Assembly: GCF_016545825.1 (NCBI RefSeq)
Contig: NC_052620.1
Span: 11,346,001-11,410,000 of the forward strand
DNA length: 64,000 nucleotides
Reading direction: 5' to 3'
Origin: Eucalyptus grandis
Taxonomy: Eukaryota > Streptophyta > Magnoliopsida > Myrtales > Myrtaceae
In this document: piece after piece, positions 53,601 to 64,000 of the stretch
Layout: the number at the start of each line of letters is the position of its first letter
How positions within the stretch are numbered: position 1 is the stretch's first letter
Notes under the pieces: generated by a model
What the model saw: only the letters and a program-made list of their open reading frames with translations
What the model was told of the DNA's origin: nothing
Databases searched by the model: none
Position numbers and translations under genes: made by a program

Positions 53601-54209
53601 TGATTATGAATGGAAAGTAAGGATTGAAAGGGGACTTGAATATTAGCTTTGCAAACTGTGAAGAAACTTATTAAGAAAGTTCCGATTTTTTAGACGATTT
53701 CTTGAAGGGCTTTTCTTCCATTCCTTTTTTTTTTTTTTTTTTTTTTGGCAGACAAGTCACAACAATAAGTATCATTCATTCAATGAACGAGAAACTATCA
53801 ACCATCGATGGAGTCTCAAATGGTCACGACTTTGATACTTCCAAATGACAAGTAAAAATTACACTCCGAATTGCAGTCAAGCCATGTGCGAAAACTAACT
53901 CTTGCATGAGATATATTTTTCCATGATCAATGGCTATGATTGTGCATGATTCATCGTGGGCCATGATCAGCATAAGCATGTCCCGTTAATTTGGGGCGGA
54001 AATTTGTGAGAAGCCTGGTTGTCGGGCGTTGATTTCTAAGTCAATTAGTGCTTTCTCCATGCCACTACTTTGATATTCCATAAAATAAAGTGGAGTGTCA
54101 AATGGTCGCGACTTTGATACTCCAAAATGAGAAGTAAAAATTACGCTCCAAATTATAGCCAAGTCAAGTGTGCAAATATTAAGTCTTCCATGAGATATGT
54201 TTTGCGATG

Positions 54210-57200
54210 ATCTTTATGCATTGAGCCAAATGAAATTTCAGTAATGATTATATGTTTTGTGGCAACATAGACATGTGTCACACCACATGACACAACCACC
54301 TGAATTCTTTCTCAACCGTTGATGCATAGAAATCACACTTTTTATTTTCTAAAATATTTTAGAGTTTCTATTATTAATTAAGATAAAAAATTATGTAAGG
54401 ACTTATTATTTAATATGTATAATTAATATATAATGACCTCTTTATGTATGACATAGATAAGTGAGAGAATTTATATATATTGCAAATCTTTTTCAAAACG
54501 TGTAAGGAAGAGACTGCATGTACATATAATATTTAGTCAGCAAAACTACCGCTTGCAAGGTCCAAGGCCCCAAGCAGAAGTGGGTAGACATGATTATGAA
54601 TGGAAAGTAAGGATTGAAAGGGGACTTGAATATTAGCTTTGCAAACTGTGAAGAAACTTATTAAGAAAGTTCCGATTTTTTAGACGATTTCTTGAAGGGC
54701 TTTTCTTCCATTCCTTTTTTTTTTTTTTTTTTGGCAGACAAGTCACAACAATAAGTATGATTCATTCAATGAACGAGAAACTATCAACCATTGATGGAGT
54801 CTCAAATGGTCACGACTTTGATACTTCCAAATGACAAGTAAAAATTACACTCCGAATTGCAGTCAAGCCATGTGCGAAAACTAACTCTTGCATGAGATAT
54901 ATTTTTCCATGATCAATGGCTATGATTGTGCATGATTCATCGTGGGCCATGATCAGCATAAGCATGTCCCTTAATTTGGGGCGGAAATTTGTGAGAAGCC
55001 TGGTTGTCAGGGCGTTGATTTCTAAGTCAATTAGTGCTTTGTCCATGCCACTACTTTGATATTCCATAAAATAAAGTGGAGTGTCAAATGGTCGCGACTT
55101 TGATACTCCAAAATGACAAGTAAAAATTACGCTCCAAATTACAGCCAAGTGAGTGTGCAAATATTAAGTCTTCCATGAGATATGTTTTGCGATGATCTTT
55201 ATGCATTGAGCCAAATGAAATTTCAGTAATGATTATATGTTTTATGGCAACATAGACATGTGTCACACCACATGACACAACCACCTGAATTCTTTCTCAA
55301 CCGTTGATGCATAGAAATCACACTTTTTATTTTCTAAAATATTTTAGAGTTTCTATTATTAATTAAGATAAAAATTATGTAAGTACTTATTATTTAATAT
55401 GTATAATTAATATATAATGACCTCTTTATGTATGACATAGATAAGTGAGAGAATTTATATATATTGCAAATCTTTTTCAAAACGTGTAAGGAAGAGACTT
55501 CATGTACATATAATATTTAGTCAGCAAAACTACCGCTTGCAAGGTCCAAAGCCCCAAGCAGAAGTGGGTAGACATGATTATGAATGGAAACTAAGTATAG
55601 AAAGGAGACTTGAATATTAGCTTTGCAAACTGTGAAGAAACTTATTAAGAAAGTTCCGATTTTTTAGACGATTTCTTGAAGGGCTTTTCTTCCATTCCTT
55701 TTTTTTTTTTTTTTGGCAGACAAGTCACAACAATAAGTATCATTCATTCAATGAACGAGAAACTATCAACCATCGATGGAGTCTCAAATGGTCACGACTT
55801 TGATACTTCCAAATGACAAGTAAAAATTACACTCCGAATTGCAGTCAAGCCATGTGCGAAAACTAACTCTTGCATGAGATATATTTTTCCATGATCAATG
55901 GCTATGATTGTGCATGATTCATCGTGGGCCATGATCAGCATAAGCATGTCCCTTAATTTGGGGCGGAAATTTGTGAGAAGCCTGGTTGTCAGGGCGTTGA
56001 TTTCTAAGTCAATTAGTGCTTTGTCCATGCCACTACTTTGATATTCCATAAAATAAAGTGGAGTGTCAAATGGTCGCGACTTTGATACTCCCAAATGACA
56101 AGTAAAAATTACGCTCCAAATTACACCAAGTCAATAAATGCAAATATTAAGTCTTCCATGAGATATGTTTTGCGATGATCTTTATGCATTGAGCCAAATG
56201 AAATTTCAATAATGATTATATGTTTTGTGGCAACATAGACATGTGTCACACCACATGACACAACCACTTGAATTCTTTCTCAACCGTTGATGCATAGAAA
56301 TCACACTTTTTATTTTCTAAAATATTTTAGAGTTTCTATTATTAATTAAGATAAAAAATTATGTAAGGACTTATTATTTAATATGTATAATTAATATATA
56401 ATGACCTCTTTATGTATGACATAGATAAGTGAGAGAATTTATATATATTGCAAATCTTTTTCAAAACGTGTAAGGAAGAGACTGCATGTACATATAATAT
56501 TTAGTCAGCAAAACTACCGCTTGCAAGGTCCAAGGCCCCAAGCAGAAGTGGGTAGACATGATTATGAATGGAAAGTAAGGATTGAAAGGGGACTTGAATA
56601 TTAGCTTTGCAAACTGTGAAGAAACTTATTAAGAAAGTTCCGATTTTTTAGACGATTTCTTGAAGGGCTTTTCTTCCATTCCTTTTTTTTTTTGGCAGAC
56701 CAGTCACAACAATAACTATGATTCATTCAATGAACGAGAAACTATCAACCATTGATGGAGTCTCAAATGGTCACGACTTTGATACTTCCAAATGACAAGT
56801 AAAAATTACACTCCGAATTGCAGTCAAGCCATGTGCGAAAACTAACTCTTGCATGAGATATATTTTTCCATGATCAATGGCTATGATTGTGCATGATTCA
56901 TCGTGGGCCATGATCAGCATAAGCATGTCCCTTAATTTGGGGCGGAAATTTGTGAGAAGCCTGGTTGTCATGGCGTTGATTTCTAAGTCAATTAGTGCTT
57001 TGTCCATGCCACTACTTTGATATTCCATAAAATAAAGTGGAGTGTCAAATGGTCGCGACTTTGATACTCCAAAATGACAAGTAAAAATTACGCTCCAAAT
57101 TACAGCCAAGTGAGTGTGCAAATATTAAGTCTTCCATGAGATATGTTTTGCGATGATCTTTATGCATTGAGCCAAATGAAATTTCAGTAATGATTATATG

Positions 57201-60116
57201 TTTTATGGCAACATAGACATGTGTCACACCACATGACACAACCACCTGAATTCTTTCTCAACCGTTGATGCATAGAAATCACACTTTTTATTTTCTAAAA
57301 TATTTTAGAGTTTCTATTATTAATTAAGATAAAAAATTATGTAAGTACTTATTATTTAATATGTATAATTAATATATAATGACCTCTTTATGTATGACAT
57401 AGATAAGTGAGAGAATTTATATATATTGCAAATCTTTTTCAAAACGTGTAAGGAAGAGACTTCATGTACATATAATATTTAGTCAGCAAAACTACCGCTT
57501 GCAAGGTCCAAAGCCCCAAGCAGAAGTGGGTAGACATGATTATGAATGGAAACTAAGGATTGAAAGGAGACTTGAATATTAGCTTTGCAAACTGTGAAGA
57601 AACTTATTAAGAAAGTTCCGATTTTTTAGACGATTTCTTGAAGGGCTTTTCTTCCATTCCTTTTTGTTTTTTTTTTTTTTGGCAGACAAGTCACAACAAT
57701 AAGTATCATTCATTCAATGAACGAGAAACTATCAACCATCGATGGAGTCTCAAATGGTCACGACTTTGATACTTCCAAATGACAAGTAAAAATTACACTC
57801 CGAATTGCAGTCAAGCCATGTGCGAAAACTAACTCTTGCATGAGATATATTTTTCCATGATCAATGGCTATGATTGTGCATGATTCATCGTGGGCCATGA
57901 TCAGCATAAGCATGTCCCTTAATTTGGGGCGGAAATTTGTGAGAAGCCTGGTTGTCAGGGCGTTGATTTCTAAGTCAATTAGTGCTTTGTCCATGCCACT
58001 ACTTTGATATTCCATAAAATAAAGTGGAGTGTCAAATGGTCGCGACTTTGATACTCCCAAATGACAAGTAAAAATTACGCTCCAAATTACACCAACTCAA
58101 TAAATGCAAATATTAAGTCTTCCATGAGATATGTTTTGCGATGATCTTTATGCATTGAGCCAAATGAAATTTCAATAATGATTATATGTTTTGTGGCAAC
58201 ATAGACATGTGTCACACCACATGACACAACCACCTGAATTCTTTCTCAACCGTTGATGCATAGAAATCACACTTTTTATTTTCTAAAATATTTTAGAGTT
58301 TCTATTATTAATTAAGATAAAAAATTATGTAAGGACTTATTATTTAATATGTATAATTAATATATAATGACCTCTTTATGTATGACATAGATAAGTGAGA
58401 GAATTTATATATATTGCAAATCTTTTTCAAAACGTGTAAGGAAGAGACTGCATGTACATATAATATTTAGTCAGCAAAACTACCGCTTGCAAGGTCCAAG
58501 GCCCCAAGCAGAAGTGGGTAGACATGATTATGAATGGAAAGTAAGGATTGAAAGGGGACTTGAATATTAGCTTTGCAAACCGTGAAGAAACTTATTAAGA
58601 AAGTTCCGATTTTTAGACGATTTCTTGAAGGGCTTTTCTTCCATTCCTTTTTTTTTTTTTTTGGCAGACCAGTCACAACAATAACTATGATTCATTCAAT
58701 GAACGAGAAACTATCAACCATTGATGGAGTCTCAAATGGTCACGACTTTGATACTTCCAAATGACAAGTAAAAATTACACTCCGAATTGCAGTCAAGCCA
58801 TGTGCGAAAACTAACTCTTGCATGAGATATATTTTTCCATGATCAATGGCTATGATTGTGCATGATTCATCGTGGGCCATGATCAGCATAAGCATGTCCC
58901 TTAATTTGGGGCGGAAATTTGTGAGAAGCCTGGTTGTCGGGCGTTGATTTCTAAGTCAATTAGTGCTTTGTCCATGCCACTACTTTGATATTCCATAAAA
59001 TAAAGTGGAGTGTCAAATGGTCGCGACTTTGATACTCCAAAATGACAAGTAAAAATTACGCTCCAAATTACAGCCAAGTGAGTGTGCAAATATTAAGTCT
59101 TCCATGAGATATGTTTTGCGATGATCTTTATGCATTGAGCCAAATGAAATTTCAGTAATGATTATATGTTTTATGGCAACATAGACATGTGTCACACCAC
59201 ATGACACAACCACCTGAATTCTTTCTCAACCGTTGATGCATAGAAATCACACTTTTTATTTTCTAAAATATTTTAGAGTTTCTATTATTAATTAAGATAA
59301 AAAATTATGTAAGTACTTATTATTTAATATGTATAATTAATATATAATGACCTCTTTATGTATGACATAGATAAGTGAGAGAATTTATATATATTGCAAA
59401 TCTTTTTGAAAACGTGTAAGGAAGAGACTTCATGTACATATAATATTTAGTCAGCAAAACTACCGCTTGCAAGGTCCAAGGCCCCAAGCAGAAGTGGGTA
59501 GACATGATTATGAATGGAAACTAAGTATTGAAAGGGACTTGAATATTAGCTTTGCAAACTGTGAAGAAACTTATTAAGAAAGTTCCGATTTTTTAGACGA
59601 TTTCTTGAAGGGCTTTTCTTCCATTCCTTTTTTTTTTTTTTTTTTTTTTGGCAGACAAGTCACAACAATAAGTATCATTCATTCAATGAACGAGAAACTA
59701 TCAACCATCGATGGAGTCTCAAATGGTCACGACTTTGATACTTCCAAATGACAAGTAAAAATTACACTCCGAATTGCAGTCAAGCCATGTGCGAAAACTA
59801 ACTCTTGCATGAGATATATTTTTCCATGATCAATGGCTATGATTGTGCATGATTCATCGTGGGCCATGATCAGCATAAGCATGTCCCTTAATTTGGGGCG
59901 GAAATTTGTGAGAAGCCTGGTTGTCAGGGCGTTGATTTCTAAGTCAATTAGTGCTTTGTCCATGCCACTACTTTGATATTCCATAAAATAAAGTGGAGTG
60001 TCAAATGGTCGCGACTTTGATACTCCAAAATGACAAGTAAAAATTACGCTCCAAATTACAGCCAACTCAATAAATGCAAATATTAAGTCTTCCATGAGAT
60101 ATGTTTTGCGATGATC
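54210..60116. repeat. Higher-order dimer block in the right array
   Basis: Two monomer types alternate. Type A has AATAAATGCAAAT (about 56132, 58098, 60070). Type B has GTGAGTGTGCAAAT (about 55149, 57111, 59079) together with ACCATTGATGG (54790, 56750, 58717) and TATGATTCATTC. The repeat period is 1,960-1,972 bp, with three dimers. On both sides the alternation is lost. Confidence 0.82.
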
Positions 60117-61234
60117 TTTATGCATTGAGCCAAATGAAATTTCAATAATGATTATATGTTTTGTGGCAACATAGACATGTGTCACACCACATGACACAAC
60201 CACTTGAATTCTTTCTCAACCGTTGATGCATAGAAATCACACTTTTTATTTTCTAAAATATTTTAGAGTTTCTATTATTAATTAAGATAAAAAATTATGT
60301 AAGGACTTATTATTTAATATGTATAATTAATATATAATGACCTCTTTATGTATGACATAGATAAGTGAGAGAATTTATATATATTGCAAATCTTTTTCAA
60401 AACGTGTAAGGAAGAGACTGCATGTACATATAATATTTAGTCAGCAAAACTACCGCTTGCAAGGTCCAAGGCCCCAAGCAGAAGTGGGTAGACATGATTA
60501 TGAATGGAAAGTAAGGATTGAAAGGGGACTTGAATATTAGCTTTGCAAACTGTGAAGAAACTTATTAAGAAAGTTCCGATTTTTTAGACGATTTCTTGAA
60601 GGGCTTTTCTTCCATTCCTTTTTTTTTTTTTTGGCAGACAAGTCACAACAATAAGTATCATTCATTCAATGAACGAGAAACTATCAACCATCGATGGAGT
60701 CTCAAATGGTCACGACTTTGATACTTCCAAATGACAAGTAAAAATTACACTCCGAATTGCAGTCAAGCCATGTGCGAAAACTAACTCTTGCATGAGATAT
60801 ATTTTTCCATGATCAATGGCTATGATTGTGCATGATTCATCGTGGGCCATGATCAGCATAAGCATGTCCCTTAATTTGGGGCGGAAATTTGTGAGAAGCC
60901 TGGTTGTCAGGGCGTTGATTTCTAAGTCAATTAGTGCTTTGTCCATGCCACTACTTTGATATTCCATAAAATAAAGTGGAGTGTCAAATGGTCGCGACTT
61001 TGATACTCCCAAATGACAAGTAAAAATTACGCTCCAAATTACAGCCAAGTCAATAAATGCAAATATTAAGTCTTCCATGAGATATGTTTTGCGATGATCT
61101 TTATGCATTGAGCCAAATGAAATTTCAGTAATGATTATATGTTTTGTGGCAACATAGACATGTGTCACACCACATGACACAACCACCTGAATTCTTTCTC
61201 AACCGTTGATGCATAGAAATCACACTTTTTATTT

Positions 61235-61250
61235 TCTAAAATATTTTAGA
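61235..61250. other. 16-bp perfect palindrome in each monomer (representative)
   Basis: TCTAAAATATTTTAGA is its own reverse complement. It is kept in nearly all monomers I checked. About 80 bp upstream the monomer also has an inverted repeat GTGTCA-N7-TGACAC. Confidence 0.85.
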
Positions 61251-61678
61251 GTTTCTATTATTAATTAAGATAAAAAATTATGTAAGGACTTATTATTTAA
61301 TATGTATAATTAATATATAATGACCTCTTTATGTATGACATAGATAAGTGAGAGAATTTATATATATTGCAAATCTTTTTCAAAACGTGTAAGGAAGAGA
61401 CTGCATGTACATATAATATTTAGTCAGCAAAACTACCGCTTGCAAGGTCCAAGGCCCCAAGCAGAAGTGGGTAGACATGATTATGAATGGAAAGTAAGGA
61501 TTGAAAGGGGACTTGAATATTAGCTTTGCAAACTGTGAAGAAACTTATTAAGAAAGTTCCGATTTTTTAGACGATTTCTTGAAGGGCTTTTCTTCCATTC
61601 CTTTTTTTTTTTTTTTGGCAGACAAGTCACAACAATAAGTATCATTCATTCAATGAACGAGAAACTATCAACCATCGA

Positions 61679-62090
61679 TGGAGTCTCAAATGGTCACGAC
61701 TTTGATACTTCCAAATGACAAGTAAAAATTACACTCCGAATTGCAGTCAAGCCATGTGCGAAAACTAACTCTTGCATGAGATATATTTTTCCATGATCAA
61801 TGGCTATGATTGTGCATGATTCATCGTGGGCCATGATCAGCATAAGCATGTCCCTTAATTTGGGGCGGAAATTTGTGAGAAGCCTGGTTGTCAGGGCGTT
61901 GATTTCTAAGTCAATTAGTGCTTTGTCCATGCCACTACTTTGATATTCCATAAAATAAAGTGGAGTGTCAAATGGTCGCGACTTTGATACTCCAAAATGA
62001 GAAGTAAAAATTACGCTCCAAATTATACCAAGTCAGTGTGCAAATATTAAGTCTTCCATGAGATATGTTTTGCGATGATCTTTATGCATT
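61679..62090. repeat. Internal direct duplication inside a monomer (representative)
   Basis: The segment at about 61679-61808 (TGGAGTCTCAAATGGTCACG...) is repeated in diverged form at about 61961-62090 (TGGAGTGTCAAATGGTCGCG...), 282 bp downstream. Shared blocks are GACTTTGATACT, AAATGA, AAGTAAAAATTAC, CTCC, TGCATGAGATAT versus TCCATGAGATAT, and ATGATC. The same pair is present in the other monomers I compared, so the duplication is older than the array. Confidence 0.88.
61694..61951 (-). other. 85-codon open frame conserved in many monomers (representative)
   Basis: The ATG-initiated frame begins MEYQSSGMDKALIDLEINAL, includes MLMLIMAHDESCTIIAIDHG and ends LEVSKS. Similar frames occur about every 980 bp. 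Longer versions of 100-158 codons begin with TTG or GTG and are not normal starts. I recognise no protein family. Against a real gene: differences between copies change amino acids freely (Asp/Asn in AHDES, Arg/Leu/Cys before PKLRD), and a one-base deletion (GTCGGGCG instead of GTCAGGGCG) breaks it in the monomers near 33870, 53030, 54020 and 58940. Conservation probably reflects array homogenisation. Confidence 0.5.
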
Positions 62091-64000
62091 GAGCCAAATG
62101 AAATTTCAGTAATGATTATATGTTTTGTGGCAACATAGACATGTGTCACACCACATGACACAACCACCTGAATTCTTTCTCAACCGTTGATGCATAGAAA
62201 TCACACTTTTTATTTTCTAAAATATTTTAGAGTTTCTATTATTAATTAAGATAAAAATTATGTAAGGACTTATTATTTAATATGTATAATTAATATATAA
62301 TGACCTCTTTATGTATGACATAGATAAGTGAGAGAATTTATATATATTGCAAATCTTTTTCAAAACGTGTAAGGAAGAGACTGCATGTACATATAATATT
62401 TAGTCAGCAAAACTACCGCTTGCAAGGTCCAAGGCCCCAAGCAGAAGTGGGTAGACATGATTATGAATGGAAAGTAAGGATTGAAAGGGGACTTGAATAT
62501 TAGCTTTGCAAACTGTGAAGAAACTTATTAAGAAAGTTCCGATTTTTTAGACGATTTCTTGAAGGGCTTTTCTTCCATTCCTTTTTTTTTTTTTGGCAGA
62601 CAAGTCACAACAATAACTATCATTCATTCAATGAACGAGAAACTATCAACCATCGATGGAGTCTCAAATGGTCACGACTTTGATACTTCCAAATGACAAG
62701 TAAAAATTACACTCCGAATTGCAGTCAAGCCATGTGCGAAAACTAACTCTTGCATGAGATATATTTTTCCATGATCAATGGCTATGATTGTGCATGATTC
62801 ATCGTGGGCCATGATCAGCATAAGCATGTCCCTTAATTTGGGGCGGAAATTTGTGAGAAGCCTGGTTGTCAGGGCGTTGATTTCTAAGTCAATTAGTGCT
62901 TTGTCCATGCCACTACTTTGATATTCCATAAAATAAAGTGGAGTGTCAAATGGTCGCGACTTTGATACTCCCAAAATGACAAGTAAAAATTACGCTCCAA
63001 ATTACAGCCAAGTCAGTGTGCAAATATTAAGTCTTCCATGAGATATGTTTTGCGATGATCTTTATGCATTGAGCCAAATGAAATTTCACTAATGATTATA
63101 TGTTTTATGGCAACATAGACATGTGTCACACCACATGACACAACCACCTGAATTCTTTCTCAACCGTTGATGCATAGAAATCACACTTTTTATTTTCTAA
63201 AATATTTTAGAGTTTCTATTATTAATTAAGATAAAAAATTATGTAAGTACTTATTATTTAATATGTATAATTAATATATAATGACCTCTTTATGTATGAC
63301 ATAGATATGTGAGAGAATTTATATATATTGCAAATCTTTTTCAAAACGTGTAAGGAAGAGACTTCATGTACATATAATATTTAGTCAGCAAAACTACCGC
63401 TTGCAAGGTCCAAGGCCCCAAGCAGAAGTGGGTAGACATGATTATGAATGGAAAGTAAGGATTGAAAGGGACTTGAATATTAGCTTTGCAAACTGTGAAG
63501 AAACTTATTAAGAAAGTTCCGATTTTTTAGACGATTTCTTGAAGGGCTTTTCTTCCATTCCTTTTTTTTTTTTTTTGGCAGACAAGTCACAACAATAAGT
63601 ATCATTCATTCAATGAACGAGAAACTATCAACCATCGATGGAGTCTCAAATGGTCACGACTTTGATACTTCCAAATGACAAGTAAAAATTACACTCCGAA
63701 TTGCAGTCAAGCCATGTGCGAAAACTAACTCTTGCATGAGATATATTTTTCCATGATCAATGGCTATGATTGTGCATGATTCATCGTGGGCCATGATCAG
63801 CATAAGCATGTCCCTTAATTTGGGGCGGAAATTTGTGAGAAGCCTGGTTGTCAGGGCGTTGATTTCTAAGTCAATTAGTGCTTTGTCCATGCCACTACTT
63901 TGATATTCCATAAAATAAAGTGGAGTGTCAAATGGTCGCGACTTTGATACTCCCAAATGACAAGTAAAAATTACGCTCCAAATTGCAGCCAAGTCAGTGT

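Larger units (their letters stand above)
47642..64000. repeat. Satellite array, right block (about 17 monomers, open at the window end)
   Basis: It continues the left block in the same orientation and phase. Landmark CTTTATGCATTGAGCC occurs at about 48316, 49292, 50277, 51253, 52236, 53222, 54212, 55197, 56180, 57168, 58146, 59126, 60116, 61099, 62080 and 63060. Removing the LTR element gives about 975 bp between the last landmark on the left and the first on the right. The window ends inside monomer 36, so the true length is unknown. The monomers here look more uniform than those at the left edge. Confidence 0.97.

Noticed and set aside
17381..64000. CRISPR array or ribosomal DNA as the explanation for the tandem repeat
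   Set aside because: The period is near 1 kb with no unique spacers, and there is no rRNA, 5S control-box or other RNA gene sequence in the monomer.

Overview
This window is plant nuclear DNA, from a eudicot. The evidence is intron-bearing degenerate copies of plant genes (a chloroplast-movement kinesin and a SP1-like RING ligase), a plant subfamily XII LRR receptor kinase, Ty3/gypsy and LINE fragments, and a very long satellite array. A Myrtaceae-like woody host is only a guess from the style of the receptor kinase.

Layout. Positions 1-5.3 kb hold the decayed middle part of a KIN-14 kinesin gene of the KAC1/KCA1 type (+ strand, five exon remnants). A 5'-truncated LINE sits in one of its introns, and a piece of Ty3/gypsy integrase lies just past its last exon remnant. 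From 5.3 to 7.9 kb I see no gene, only one half of a dispersed repeat. From 11.75 down to 7.97 kb on the - strand lies an unprocessed pseudogene of a SP1/MUL1-family RING E3 ligase. Six exon remnants are in order, with several stops and frameshifts. From 15.34 down to 12.07 kb on the - strand is the only apparently intact gene: a two-exon LRR receptor kinase with about 22 LRRs and a non-RD kinase. It has a TATA box, and a (CT)n tract of about 93 bp lies directly against the 5' splice site of its single intron. From 15.5 to 17.38 kb is AT-rich intergenic DNA.

From 17.38 kb to the end of the window is a tandem satellite with a monomer of about 980 bp. I counted 36 monomers by a landmark, all in the same orientation, and the array runs off the right edge. 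Some blocks show a two-monomer higher-order period of about 1.96 kb. Monomers 4 and 5 are almost identical, while the first monomers at the left edge are the most diverged. Each monomer contains an internal diverged direct repeat about 282 bp apart, a variable poly-T tract, a 16-bp AT palindrome and a - strand reading frame that stays open in most copies.

The array is interrupted at 36,314-47,636 by an 11.3-kb LTR retrotransposon with a perfect 5-bp target duplication. Its LTRs (about 3.45 kb) are nearly identical. Its 4.4-kb interior contains only wrecked gag and pol, recognisable from a zinc knuckle and an RT/RNase H junction on the - strand. It therefore looks like a young, non-autonomous (LARD-like) element moved in trans. 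The PBS (tRNA-iMet type) and PPT both place the element on the - strand.

The genes do not form a functional unit. The window reads as the border between a gene-poor, pseudogene-rich flank carrying one immune-type receptor and a large heterochromatic-type satellite block.
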